64,000 nt of DNA from an uncultured Caulobacterales bacterium (GTDB taxonomy: Bacteria > Pseudomonadota > Alphaproteobacteria > Caulobacterales > Maricaulaceae). The DNA is taken from contig CANNER010000003.1 in the NCBI GenBank assembly GCA_947503715.1, forward strand, positions 124,001-188,000. Direction: 5' to 3'. Positions 27,199 to 38,799 of the stretch are shown here, one piece after another. The notes beneath the pieces were generated by a model, which saw nothing but the letters and a program-made list of their open reading frames with translations, searched no databases and was not told the DNA's origin. Each line of letters opens with the position of its first letter. Positions within the stretch are counted from its first letter, which is position 1. A program made the position numbers and the translations under genes.

Positions 27199-27981
27199 TC
27201 AATTTCTATTGGCTCTACGACTAATTGACCATGCATTGAGAGCAACAACGTCAGCAGAGTCAAATCCGACCAATGTTTCCTCTGCAATTTGTCTTACTGA
27301 GCCTTCCAAAGGCGACATAATTACCTTTATCTGTCCATTTGAAATAGATTTCAAAGATCCATCCTGTTCAACACTCTCAGCATCAATGCCCATGTAAGCG
27401 GACGAGTTTAGCTCATCCATGAGTATCGGGTACTCGTTTTCTGTATGAGCGCCAAGTTTTTGTCGCACCATTGTAATGAGGTTTAGGCGTGTAATTTTCT
27501 TGCGCTTTCTGTAAGGAACTTGATCTTCAATCTTCAAGGGTATCATTCGAGGATCAGAGCCCGGCTTAGCTGGCCCAGCTCTGTAAATCACATCGGAAGT
27601 CCACCACTCTTGAAAAGGTAAAATATCGTTTTTTAATAGATCACTTTTATCATCACCCATCATAAACTTCGGTAAAAACTTGGCACACAAAGGATTTCCA
27701 GCAAGTTCAAGTCCAATAAGTGGTGCATAAGGCATCATGTTATTTTCGGGACTGTCCCAACGCGAGGTGGGGAAAGTAATTTTCCGCCGAATTTTTGTCG
27801 CCATACCCTCACAAAGAATCTTATGCACTTGCAAAGCAATTAAACCTGAAAAAGATACTTTTCCTTGATCAAATGAATCACATAGAGATCTCAAGTTCTC
27901 AATATTAGTAAAAAGTATTTCTATAGCTTCTGCGGCCTCAATAGGTCGCGTTTCACCAAACACATTTTTATTTCTAGCCAT
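27199..27981 (-). CDS. Hypothetical protein, AT-rich accessory gene
   Basis: I do not recognise this 260-residue protein. It is soluble, with no signal or membrane helix. A helical N-terminal third (FTNIENLRSLCDSFDQGKVS) is followed by a mixed region rich in Lys/Arg (YRKRKKITRLNLITMVRQKLGAH) and a C-terminus with SPLEGSVRQIAEETLVGFDS. Base composition is clearly richer in A and T than the flanking genes. It sits in a repeat-rich, rearranged stretch beside a thiC fragment, so horizontal gain is likely. The start at 27981 (MARNKN) has a GGGTG site; an ATG at 28017 is also open but lies inside the thiC fragment. Confidence 0.62.
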   Translation of the reverse strand: MARNKNVFGETRPIEAAEAIEILFTNIENLRSLCDSFDQGKVSFSGLIALQVHKILCEGMATKIRRKITFPTSRWDSPENNMMPYAPLIGLELAGNPLCAKFLPKFMMGDDKSDLLKNDILPFQEWWTSDVIYRAGPAKPGSDPRMIPLKIEDQVPYRKRKKITRLNLITMVRQKLGAHTENEYPILMDELNSSAYMGIDAESVEQDGSLKSISNGQIKVIMSPLEGSVRQIAEETLVGFDSADVVALNAWSISRRANRN

Positions 27982-28013
27982 CAGACACCCATATTTAGAA
28001 GATGATAGTCTCA

Positions 28014-28085
28014 TCAACCGTCCGTCTCCAAATAAATCTCCTCGCCAAGTTCCTTAAACTTCGTAGACAGCACATCCATGCCACC
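28014..28085 (-). pseudogene. 3'-terminal fragment of a thiC-like gene
   Basis: The minus strand encodes GMDVLSTKFKELGEEIYLETDG then stop, split here as GMDVLSTKFKELG and EEIYLETDG. The end of the intact ThiC reads [22 protein letters not shown]. The two are alike in DNA too, so this is a diverged second copy of the last codons of thiC, separated from the real gene by one small open frame. Confidence 0.7.
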
Positions 28086-28089
28086 TGCA

Positions 28090-28293
28090 TCACCCTCGAA
28101 AATGCAAATAAAACCCGGCAAGCGCGAATAAGAATGGCATCAAAGTGTAGCGGAATACATGCGATAATTCCCAAAACTTATCATCTTGGACTTTTCTAAA
28201 AACCCAACGCCATTTAAATATTCGCCCTGCCAAAGACAGGATAAAAATAAAGCTCGCGAAGATCGCGAACCAAATTGTAAGTTTTAATTCCAA
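28090..28293 (-). CDS. Small two-helix membrane protein
   Basis: The 67 residues are MELKLTIWFAIFASFIFILSL, then a basic middle (FKWRWVFRKVQDDKFW), then a second hydrophobic helix (TLMPFLFALAGFY). Unknown family. It begins 3 bases after the thiC stop and ends against the thiC fragment, so it appears to have arrived between the two thiC ends. AT-rich. No strong ribosome site, so expression could depend on read-through from thiC. Confidence 0.5.
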   Translation of the reverse strand: MELKLTIWFAIFASFIFILSLAGRIFKWRWVFRKVQDDKFWELSHVFRYTLMPFLFALAGFYLHFRG

Positions 28294-28296
28294 TGT

Positions 28297-30793
<2,497 letters not shown>

Positions 30794-30794
30794 G

Positions 30795-31304
30795 TCAGCC
30801 CCCAAACCGCATCAACTTACTCGTCACATCGCCATTCGCGTCCACAACCACGCGGTAAAGCCGGTCATATTCCGTGGCCTCAACAATCGGCGCTCCGCCA
30901 TCTCCGCCGAGTAATTCCGTCAGTTGTGGCGTCGTGTTGCTGTGGCCGACGACGAGATGTGTGCCGCCTTCGGCCTGGAGTTGCACGGCGAGTGTTGGGA
31001 GATCGCGGGGGTCGTAGAGTTCGACATCCAGCCCCAACCGCTTCGCCAGCGGCGCTGCGGTATCGCGGGTGCGGACATAATCGCTGGAATGTATGCGGTC
31101 GATGCCCGCATCGGTCAGTTTTTCGGCCAACAGCTCCGCCCTCGCCTTTCCAGCCTCGGTCAGGCCGGGGTCGGTCTGTTCCGTCGTCTTCTCCGCATGG
31201 CGGACCAAATAGACTTCCAGCGCGGGATCAGCGGCAATATCGGAGCACGCAGCCAGCACGGCGACACAGAGCAACGCAAATAAACGTATCAGTAGCTTTA
31301 ACAT
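30795..31304 (-). CDS. Histidine phosphatase family lipoprotein
   Basis: The 169 residues start with a lipoprotein signal (LLCVAVLAAC). A phosphoglycerate-mutase-like fold follows: catalytic YLVRHAEKT (RHA), SSDYVRTRDTAAPLA and HLVVGHSNT with the second histidine. The substrate is unknown. Location is the periplasmic face or outer membrane. It heads the oxidoreductase-thiC transcript; the 190 bases upstream show no gene and no THI box. Confidence 0.85.
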   Translation of the reverse strand: MLKLLIRLFALLCVAVLAACSDIAADPALEVYLVRHAEKTTEQTDPGLTEAGKARAELLAEKLTDAGIDRIHSSDYVRTRDTAAPLAKRLGLDVELYDPRDLPTLAVQLQAEGGTHLVVGHSNTTPQLTELLGGDGGAPIVEATEYDRLYRVVVDANGDVTSKLMRFGG

Positions 31305-31495
31305 GGCGCGTCAATCCTCTTATCTGGAGGATGCCCGCACAAGACCCTCTTGTGGAAAGACACCGTCCTTACGTCCGTCGCCTGTTAGAGCTTCCGGCAT
31401 CAAGTTCAAAGGGTACGTCTCGGCCCGACTCAAATCTGGTCAGGCGCCCCTCGGTCAATCATGTTCGTGACAGAAGTTCCGCGGATGCGCAAGGT

Positions 31496-31708
31496 TCAGC
31501 TGCGCTTATCGCAATGCCGCAACCAGAGAAAAAGCGCGCCCATGGCTGCGAAACCCAAGGTAAAACCCGGCGCAAGGGCCAAGAGTTCAATCCGTAACTC
31601 AGTGGTCAATTGAAGAAGGCTCATGGCTATGATCAAACATGTCAGACCGATGACAGCAGAATAGAGGACGAGAAAGAGGGCCGCCAGAAATGAGTTTTGT
31701 CCGTTCAC
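31496..31708 (-). CDS. Small membrane protein, function unknown
   Basis: Two hydrophobic helices (SFLAALFLVLYSAVIGLTCL and ALAPGFTLGFAAMGALFLWL) separated by a short charged loop, then HCDKRS. A GTG at 31708 with AAAGG before it removes an unlikely Cys-rich leader; an ATG at 31798 is also open. It has no partner gene. Confidence is limited by its small size. Confidence 0.45.
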   Translation of the reverse strand: MNGQNSFLAALFLVLYSAVIGLTCLIIAMSLLQLTTELRIELLALAPGFTLGFAAMGALFLWLRHCDKRS

Positions 31709-31860
31709 ACCTTTGATTGGAGCACACAAACCGGTGTCGCAACCCCGAAAACAATCATTTATCGCAATCGAATTCGGTGTTCGTAACCGAACATTCACAT
31801 CTAGTTGCTAGACGGGTTCTCCGGTGTGGGACCGACCTATAATTTTGAAAGATCTCATAC

Positions 31861-32280
31861 GTGATTTTCCAACTGATCTATACTTGCGCACTCCAAAGCA
31901 CTGTCTCCTGTCAGGATTTGGCAGAGATCGCTAAAAAATCTGCCGTCGCAAACGAAGCCCGTAACATTACAGGCATGCTGCTCTGTAAAGACGGTTCAGT
32001 CCTGCAAGTTCTTGAAGGTCAAAAGGAAGACGTGGAAGTTCTGTATGACAAAATCCAAAAGGATAATCGCGTGACCAATCTCATTGTCCTCCTTCAACGC
32101 ATGGCGGAAAAACGGGAATTTCCGGAATGGTCAATGGGATATCGCAACGCCAGTGACGGGGGAGAGGCCTTTGACCTTTCGGCCATATCCATGCCCGAGG
32201 CTTTGCCCACTGAACCCAGCGAAGAATTAAGAACTATCAGCCGGACATTTGCACGGGTGAACGGGATTTCCGCCGCCTGA
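31861..32280 (+). CDS. BLUF-domain blue-light sensor
   Basis: The 139-residue FAD-binding photosensor keeps all key residues: Tyr in QLIYTC (residue 7), Asn in ARNITGML, Gln in VLQVLEG and Trp in FPEWSMGY. A helical C-terminal tail of about 45 residues serves as the only output region, as in short BLUF proteins. The start is a GTG at 31861. Its last 44 bases overlap the convergent acyltransferase. It is the functional-looking counterpart of the degenerate copy at 25315. Confidence 0.88.
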   Translation: MIFQLIYTCALQSTVSCQDLAEIAKKSAVANEARNITGMLLCKDGSVLQVLEGQKEDVEVLYDKIQKDNRVTNLIVLLQRMAEKREFPEWSMGYRNASDGGEAFDLSAISMPEALPTEPSEELRTISRTFARVNGISAA

Positions 32281-33376
32281 ACCACCGAATTAACGGGCGT
32301 TCGACAAGGGTGTGTAAGACACCCGACGCGATCAAGCTGAACGCGATTGCGGCAAGGCTGAAAATAATAATCGCGAGACCGCCGCCTCCGAGCATGTTAC
32401 TCAACCCAAGCTCTTCCAAGCCCCGCTTCATCGCGATCAACACGATATAATGAATGAGATAAAGTGCGTAAGACCAATCGCCTAACTGGATCAGCCATTT
32501 CGGGACGGAAACGCCTCCTGACAAAGCCAGTACCGTACTGCCCCAGACTAAGAAAATCATGGCAGGACCATATATAACCGTCCGGATGAGATGATGATCT
32601 TCTGCGGCAAAGCGGATGTTAAAAACCATAGCCAATGTGAGCCAAGCCAAACCGACCAAGAAGATCGCACGTCCCATGTGTTGGGAAACGGGCGGACGGT
32701 TCAGCAGCATCCAAGCAACAATAGCGCCGCCTATGAATTCCAAGTTTAGGGGACTGGTGATCAGTTTACGAACCGCTTGCTCCGCCTCAATAGCGCCTGA
32801 GAAAGCGTAATGAATCATTGTTGCAAACGCCCAAAGAAGAAGCGCCGGGATTAAATATTTCTTGGGCAACACTAAAATCACAGTGAAGACCAAATAGAAC
32901 CACATTTCGTGGATGAGGGTCCAACCCAATCCCAAAAGGGGCGGATTTTCTTGGGGAAACAGGGCGAAAGATTTCAACGCATAGGCCCAAGCCTCTCCGG
33001 GTCCGGACACCCGGTCGGGCGCGGCAGGCATATTGTAAGCCAGCATGAAATAAACCAGCATAATACCGGCACATATCCACCAGAGCGGATAAATGCGGGT
33101 CACACGACGCCAGAGAAAATCCGCTGAGGACCTGATGGACGGTGCAATATCACGCGTCGTCCACACCATAATGAAGCCGGAAACAACAAAGAACAAGTCA
33201 ACGCCTGCCCAGCCCTGATCCCAGGGACCTGCCGGAAAGCCGGACTGTCCAGTGAAAATGCCGTCCCGGGTGAACAGCGCGAGGTGGTAGAATAAAACGG
33301 ACAGTGCCGCGACACCGCGCAGGGCTTGAATATTGTCCAATCGCCGCGGCAATTGAGGTGACGTTTCAATACTCAT
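32237..33376 (-). CDS. Acyltransferase 3 family membrane protein
   Basis: The 379 residues have about ten membrane helices of the OatA/NodX-type acyltransferase-3 family: LDNIQALRGVAALSVLFYHLALF with the catalytic-type His near residue 30, and GVDLFFVVSGFIM. It probably acylates a sugar of a surface polysaccharide or lipid. A GGAGG site stands 5 bases before the ATG. Confidence 0.88.
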   Translation of the reverse strand: MSIETSPQLPRRLDNIQALRGVAALSVLFYHLALFTRDGIFTGQSGFPAGPWDQGWAGVDLFFVVSGFIMVWTTRDIAPSIRSSADFLWRRVTRIYPLWWICAGIMLVYFMLAYNMPAAPDRVSGPGEAWAYALKSFALFPQENPPLLGLGWTLIHEMWFYLVFTVILVLPKKYLIPALLLWAFATMIHYAFSGAIEAEQAVRKLITSPLNLEFIGGAIVAWMLLNRPPVSQHMGRAIFLVGLAWLTLAMVFNIRFAAEDHHLIRTVIYGPAMIFLVWGSTVLALSGGVSVPKWLIQLGDWSYALYLIHYIVLIAMKRGLEELGLSNMLGGGGLAIIIFSLAAIAFSLIASGVLHTLVERPLIRWFRRRKSRSPVQMSG

Positions 33377-33457
33377 GTCACCCTCCGATCTGTCGTAACA
33401 TGAGGAGGGTCTTAGCGTTACGCGCAGCGCAATACTATATGTGGCGCGGTGAAAGCC

Positions 33458-34084
33458 TTACTCGAAATAATAACCCGCATCTTCGCCCGCATCAGAACGA
33501 CGATAGACACGCGTTCCCGCCATCAAGTCATGCAGGGCCTGCTTATGCTTTGTGTGATGGGTTATGATATAGGGAATATAGAATGGCACGATGCCGGATA
33601 AAATTTTGCCGAGGCCCCGCAGAGCCGCTTTGCCCAGCCCCAATGGCTCACCATAATTATCTGTGACAATCAGGCCCGTCGCTTTTTTCCCAACAGTTCC
33701 CTGCCAAGACGAGCTTTCCAGGATGATGCCGTAACCAACCCATAAGAGGATCAACATCAGCGTTAGGAGACCGCCTTGCTCAACACGTGGCGTTTGCCCT
33801 GACATCATTTCATGCGCGAACATCAAAACAAATGTCAGAATGACAAGGATCGTGAAATCAATTATCGCCGAGATATATCGCATCCAAACAGCCGGGCGCA
33901 CGCGAGCTACATTCACAGTCATGTCACCACGCGAACTCGTAGACGGTGCCGTCTGTGTCGTAATATTTTGTGGATTATACCCTGCATAGCCTGAGCTTGC
34001 GCCATGACTATAGGCCGAGGCCGTCGCAGTCGTCATATTCGGATTTGCAGGCGCCAATCCAGATTGACGTTTTCCAAATGACAT
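33458..34084 (-). CDS. RDD family membrane protein
   Basis: The 208 residues have an N-terminal 60-residue Ser/Ala/Tyr/Gly-rich tail, then an RDD domain (RPAVWMRYISAIIDF), with two or three membrane helices and GTVGKKATGLIVTD..GEPLGLGKAALR. Function is unknown; some RDD proteins are Na+(K+)/H+ antiporters. GAGGGAG precedes the ATG. Confidence 0.82.
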   Translation of the reverse strand: MSFGKRQSGLAPANPNMTTATASAYSHGASSGYAGYNPQNITTQTAPSTSSRGDMTVNVARVRPAVWMRYISAIIDFTILVILTFVLMFAHEMMSGQTPRVEQGGLLTLMLILLWVGYGIILESSSWQGTVGKKATGLIVTDNYGEPLGLGKAALRGLGKILSGIVPFYIPYIITHHTKHKQALHDLMAGTRVYRRSDAGEDAGYYFE

Positions 34085-34162
34085 GACTAAGCTCCCTCAA
34101 CTAGGGTCAAGAGTAATCGTTTAAGATTTAAAAACAGTGGCAAGAGAGGGTTAATCAACCTC

Positions 34163-34951
34163 TTAAATTAAAATCGTGCCCCGAAGATAGGTCACGGCAG
34201 GCCCTGCAATTTCGACGCGGTCGGCTTTAACACTGACCTTTAAATCACCCCCACGGGGGCTGGCTTGGCGGGCGAGCATTTTGCGCTTGCCCAAAATATT
34301 CCCCCAATACGGGCCCAGTGCTGCGTGTGCCGACCCCGTAACGGCGTCCTCATCAATGCCTTCTGCAGGCACAAAGAAACGGGAGGTGAAATCATAATCA
34401 CCCTGCCCTGCGGCGGTCAGGCCCACACCGTGATTTGAAAGCGGCAGGATAGCGGAAAAATCAGGTTTGAAGTTGACGATATCGGCGACTGTCTCTGCCA
34501 CCACATATAAGTTTGGTCCCGCCTCAAATGCCGCCGAGAGCGGCATGGGGAATGCCTGACGCATGGCAACCGATAGCTCCACCTCTTTGGCTTCGGCAAT
34601 CGGGGCTTCCAACACATAATCCGGATCGTCCACCCTAACCCTGAGCCGCCCAATTTTCGCGTGGAACACAAACGGGTCGGAGAGATTCAATGCGTCTTTC
34701 AACACATGCGCGGTCGCAATTGTCGCGTGGCCGCAAAAGTCGATTTCCACGCTTGGGGTGAACCAACGCAGGTCGTATTCTCCGTCTTCGCGCAGGACGC
34801 AAAAGGCTGTTTCAGCTAGATTGTTTTCAGCGCCAATCGACTGCATTACCGAATCATCTAGGAATCTATCTAAGACAATAACGGCAGCAGGGTTGCCTTC
34901 GAACACTTGCGTGGCGAAAGCGTCAACCTGATAAAGTGAGAGTTCCGTCAC
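34163..34951 (-). CDS. PhzF family epimerase/isomerase
   Basis: The 262 residues have the diaminopimelate-epimerase-like fold. They include QVDAFATQVFEGNPAAVI, the catalytic Glu in NNLAETAFC, FCGHATIATAHVL and DEDAVTGSAHAALGPYW. The biological substrate is unknown. Its ATG overlaps the upstream esterase stop by 4 bases, so the two are coupled. Confidence 0.9.
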   Translation of the reverse strand: MTELSLYQVDAFATQVFEGNPAAVIVLDRFLDDSVMQSIGAENNLAETAFCVLREDGEYDLRWFTPSVEIDFCGHATIATAHVLKDALNLSDPFVFHAKIGRLRVRVDDPDYVLEAPIAEAKEVELSVAMRQAFPMPLSAAFEAGPNLYVVAETVADIVNFKPDFSAILPLSNHGVGLTAAGQGDYDFTSRFFVPAEGIDEDAVTGSAHAALGPYWGNILGKRKMLARQASPRGGDLKVSVKADRVEIAGPAVTYLRGTILI

Positions 34952-35805
34952 TTACAATGATTGCGGTCAGAGGATGGCAGGCTATCAATAAATTTTACGA
35001 TGTCCGATTTCAAATTTGTATCACCATCAAAATGGCGAGAGAGGACTTTGACGACATCTGTATGGCTTTGGCCCGGATAGACTTCGACGACGGCCTCACC
35101 GCCTCTTGCTATGACTTTTTCTGCGAGCGCCTGCGAATTTTTGGGATAGACGGTCGTATCAGACTCGCCGTGGCCCAGAAAAAGTGGTGGCGTCGGGCTC
35201 GTCACATTATTTAGCGCAGCGTCCTCACCTGTAAAACGGTCCGGGAAAATCTCTATCAGGCGTTCGCTTTCTAGCGGAACAATTCCGGTTGGCGCAGCTA
35301 AAGCGACAACGCCCGCGACAGTCTCGCATAGCTTTACTTCGGCATTCCTCAAATACTCATCCCGCAGGGCCAACATGAGGACGTTATACGCCCCCGCAGA
35401 GTGACCCATCAGAACGATTTTCCGGTCCGGAAACGTCTTCGCAGTCTCGGCGACAGCACGCGCATTATCATTCAGGAAGTTCGGAAATTTCGCCTCGGGG
35501 TAAAGCGTGTAATTCGGAACAACGATATCATACCCAGATTTGGTGAAACCCTCCGCGAGGAACTTATAAATGTCCTTCGATCCGCTATCCCAAGATCCGC
35601 CATGCACGAACATGAGGACAGGTGCATCCGCCTTTGGTTCATCCGCGCGGTAAATGTCCATAACATCACGTTCGCCCGTGCCAAAGGACACATTCTTTGT
35701 CCGATCAAAGGTCGAAGCCGGCGTAATTCCATTGAGGATAGCCACAGGTGCACAGGCGGCCAGCGCAAAGGCAGATGCCAGGACTAGGGATAATTTCGTT
35801 TTCAT
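34948..35805 (-). CDS. Alpha/beta hydrolase (carboxylesterase-like) lipoprotein
   Basis: The 285 residues carry a lipoprotein signal (LASAFALAAC). The fold resembles hormone-sensitive lipase/kynurenine formamidase: oxyanion FVHGGSW, nucleophile in LMGHSAGAYN, Asp in GESDTTV and His in GQSHTDV. It probably acts in the periplasm on a small ester. It forms an operon with the PhzF gene. Confidence 0.87.
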   Translation of the reverse strand: MKTKLSLVLASAFALAACAPVAILNGITPASTFDRTKNVSFGTGERDVMDIYRADEPKADAPVLMFVHGGSWDSGSKDIYKFLAEGFTKSGYDIVVPNYTLYPEAKFPNFLNDNARAVAETAKTFPDRKIVLMGHSAGAYNVLMLALRDEYLRNAEVKLCETVAGVVALAAPTGIVPLESERLIEIFPDRFTGEDAALNNVTSPTPPLFLGHGESDTTVYPKNSQALAEKVIARGGEAVVEVYPGQSHTDVVKVLSRHFDGDTNLKSDIVKFIDSLPSSDRNHCK

Positions 35806-35947
35806 CAGTCTCTTTCCAGAGGTTTGTTTTGCTTCTGCCTAACTACGCCCCAATCTAAAAGGACGTTTCACCAAAACACATATTTTCTGATCTTAGAGAA
35901 CGTGTGAGTCAGGATCATACGCAGGTCAAATGACAGGGCTGTAATTA

Positions 35948-38050
35948 TTAACTGTCCACCTGCGGTTTGCGGAAGATCAGGCGTAGCATAAAAGCCAAAA
36001 TTGCCAATAAAAGGATTGAAATAGCGCCTTTAAGAGATTGCGGGATTTCCCAGTCACCACTGATTGATGCATTATCAGCGTTGGGGTTCAAACTTGTATA
36101 AACCGTCATACCCATCCGGTCGCGGGCCTTATTGATCGCGGCCATATCTGTTTTGACATCGGCGAGATTGATGTGATCTTTTTTGGTGCGGTAACTATAG
36201 GTTTCCCGGTAAATCGTATTCCCGTCTTTATTCCACTCATTCAGTTCAAGATAGGAAAAGGCCTCTCCCTCAAACTCATATTTATCATCATCAAAATCAT
36301 AGTCATCATTGGCAAGATATTCGACCGTATGACGAGTTCTTACGGGATATTCGAGGGCGAAATCAGTGACCCGGTCTGCCCCGTTAAATTTAGGAAAATC
36401 GGCTCTAAGCTCATAGGGTGATGCGCGAAATGTCTTCCGGTTCTCTTCCGCATTTTCGGTCCAGGCTTCGGGAATTTTGAAACCTGTTTTCAGGGTCGCA
36501 ATCGCCTTTTCCTCGTCCGTGATCAACTGCATCTCCTCGGCCACTTCAATGGTCGGGTAAATATCGCGGTAATAATCAAGCAGCGCCTTCTCAACTGCAG
36601 CCATACCGTCACCATTGACCCAATCCACGGTACTATCGGCCTGTTCGCCAACATATTTCAGAACATTTGTGAAGGTGATGGTGTCAGGATCAGAAATCAG
36701 ATCAAAACTATCGGTAAAATCTTTCGTCCACTCCGGCAGACTGTCCGGCAGGTCAATCACCGCTGAATTATCCTCACGCAGGAGAAGTCCTCTTCCGTAT
36801 GCATCCTGCGCATAATGGTCGATATCGCCCAATTGTGGTGAGCGTGTTGGGTCCATGACATAGAATTGATCCGCAATATTTGCCAAAACCACAACGTGAT
36901 CAAACGCGGCATGATTGGGAAGCGCATCAAAAACACCCCCCAATTCATCTGTAGACACAAGCATAGGGTCTGCAGAAACCCCAAGTTCCTGAAGGAGTGA
37001 GAGGAGTAAAAGCGTGACGTCCTTACAGTCTCCAAATTTTCTGTCTAACACCAGATCAGGCGCACGCGGTTTGTAACCGCTCTGCCCCATCTCTAACCCC
37101 AAATATCGAATATTGCGTTGGACATAATCCAGCGCCGCACGGGCTTGTGCGCCCGCATCCGCTGTCTCGGCCCGAATATCGGCGGCAATTCTTTTGATCT
37201 CATCCGATTGACTGCGGATGTAATAGGGCGCAAAAACATTGCCGACATCAGACCAGTTATCATAGCTGGAGATTTCTTGAATGGGATAACTATAGCTCCA
37301 CTTGGGAACATCGTCATCTGCAACAAAAGCAGGCACATCATCGCGAATATAGCTGACAATCGTGACGCCATTATCTTGCCGGGTGATCCGTGGCTCAACC
37401 GCGCCTAGATGCAATTTCGTATAGACAGGCAGCCCATCCTCCACCCGTAATATTGAATGAATACGTTGTTCGGGTGACGCATATTCTTGGATTTGACTTT
37501 GAAAAAACCCCTCCCCCAAGCCCGGGTTTTTACCTGACACCGTGTAAGAATAATCCAACTTATCCCCGGCCCGAAGATCGGTTAAACTCAAACTCAATGT
37601 CAGACGACCATTATAAATGAGTTTATCTCTATCCGTCTCAGTCCGAAAAATTTCGAAATCATCAAAATCAAGACGATCACTCACGATACCATCGCGCACA
37701 ACGTGGATATGGTGGAAAATTATGGATTGATAGCCCGGATCGAAACCGATTGAAATGGTCCCATTATCCTCAACCGCCCCCGTCGTCAGCAGGTCCATAA
37801 TAAAGTGACGATACCTCTCCTGCTCCGTCTTTCCAACGCGCTTCTGAAAGCTCGTCAGGCGGTAAGCAATTTTCAAACGGGAGGCCGCCTCGAATTCACC
37901 GGGTGGACTGTCTTGAAGTTCCACCCAATCTGGCGGCGGCGCAATTTTGGCATGATCCGTTACGGACTGCGCTTGGCCTATGTTTGCAGATAATATGCAA
38001 AATAAAAATAACGCCAAATAGATGACGCCGCGTTTCAGTCCCTGTCCCAT
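35948..38050 (-). CDS. DUF3857 and transglutaminase-like domain protein
   Basis: The 700 residues have a signal peptide (YLALFLFCILSANIGQAQS). A DUF3857 beta domain spans about 60-230. A transglutaminase-like domain carries the triad Cys in KFGDCKDVT, His in NHAAFDHVVV and Asp in VMDPTRSP. A C-terminal beta region ends in one membrane helix (GAISILLLAILAFML) with a short basic tail. It is periplasmic and anchored at its C-terminus. The substrate is unknown. It stands alone. Confidence 0.85.
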   Translation of the reverse strand: MGQGLKRGVIYLALFLFCILSANIGQAQSVTDHAKIAPPPDWVELQDSPPGEFEAASRLKIAYRLTSFQKRVGKTEQERYRHFIMDLLTTGAVEDNGTISIGFDPGYQSIIFHHIHVVRDGIVSDRLDFDDFEIFRTETDRDKLIYNGRLTLSLSLTDLRAGDKLDYSYTVSGKNPGLGEGFFQSQIQEYASPEQRIHSILRVEDGLPVYTKLHLGAVEPRITRQDNGVTIVSYIRDDVPAFVADDDVPKWSYSYPIQEISSYDNWSDVGNVFAPYYIRSQSDEIKRIAADIRAETADAGAQARAALDYVQRNIRYLGLEMGQSGYKPRAPDLVLDRKFGDCKDVTLLLLSLLQELGVSADPMLVSTDELGGVFDALPNHAAFDHVVVLANIADQFYVMDPTRSPQLGDIDHYAQDAYGRGLLLREDNSAVIDLPDSLPEWTKDFTDSFDLISDPDTITFTNVLKYVGEQADSTVDWVNGDGMAAVEKALLDYYRDIYPTIEVAEEMQLITDEEKAIATLKTGFKIPEAWTENAEENRKTFRASPYELRADFPKFNGADRVTDFALEYPVRTRHTVEYLANDDYDFDDDKYEFEGEAFSYLELNEWNKDGNTIYRETYSYRTKKDHINLADVKTDMAAINKARDRMGMTVYTSLNPNADNASISGDWEIPQSLKGAISILLLAILAFMLRLIFRKPQVDS

Positions 38051-38142
38051 AAACAGGGTTTAAACGGATAGACGAAGACGACAAGCTTGGAACCTGTAAA
38101 AATAAGGGTGTATTTCTAGCTATCTCGGGTTAGCTGTACCAC

Positions 38143-38799
38143 ATGTCCGAAATCAAAAACCTGACCCTTCATCATTATCCCCTTTCCCGTTCCGCGCGGG
38201 TGAAATGGCTCTTGCATGAAATGCGGGGCGAAGATTTCGATGTTCATCGCGTAGCCCTGCGGCAGGGGGGACAATATACGTCGGAATATCTGGCGAAGAA
38301 CCCGAACCACGCCGTGCCTGTCCTCGAAGTGACCTATGCCGATGGATCAGAACAGGTCATTTTCGAATCCATGGCAATCCTGACTTGGCTGGCAGATTTG
38401 GACGACAGATTTGCGCCGAAACCAAGCGATCTGAAAGCCCGTGCAGACTATCTGCAAATCTTGGCACTGGGCGGATCGTGGATGGACCAGATGCTTTGGA
38501 ATATCCGCCTGCATGAAAACATCCTACCCAAAGCCGCCCGTAATGCGGCCTTCGCGCAATTCAATCGGGATAAAATCGAGAATGAAATCACGCCGCAACT
38601 CGTCGCACGTCTTTCTGAGAATGCGTTTATTTGCGGCGAGACATTTACCGCCGCAGATTGCCTGACGGGGCAGAATTTGAATTGGGCGCGGGCTTATGGT
38701 CTCTGCGCCAATCCCGTCTTGAAAGACTATATGAAACGCATGAAATCGCGCCCCGCCTTCCAACTGGCATTCGCTGACGCAAAGGATTTTGAAGGATGA
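38143..38799 (+). CDS. Glutathione S-transferase family protein
   Basis: The 218 residues have an N-terminal thioredoxin fold (HYPLSRSARVKWLLHE, NPNHAVPVLEV, FESMAILTWLAD) and a helical C-terminal domain. The serine/tyrosine region SRSAR points to a Beta/Zeta-like class. It is the first gene of a four-gene operon; its stop overlaps the next start (ATGA). No strong ribosome site is visible. Confidence 0.85.
   Translation: MSEIKNLTLHHYPLSRSARVKWLLHEMRGEDFDVHRVALRQGGQYTSEYLAKNPNHAVPVLEVTYADGSEQVIFESMAILTWLADLDDRFAPKPSDLKARADYLQILALGGSWMDQMLWNIRLHENILPKAARNAAFAQFNRDKIENEITPQLVARLSENAFICGETFTAADCLTGQNLNWARAYGLCANPVLKDYMKRMKSRPAFQLAFADAKDFEG

Noticed and set aside
31330-31597. Possible frame starting MPAQDPLVERHRPYVRRL
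   Set aside because: Its ribosome site touches the start codon, it overlaps the opposite small gene, and no motif is seen.
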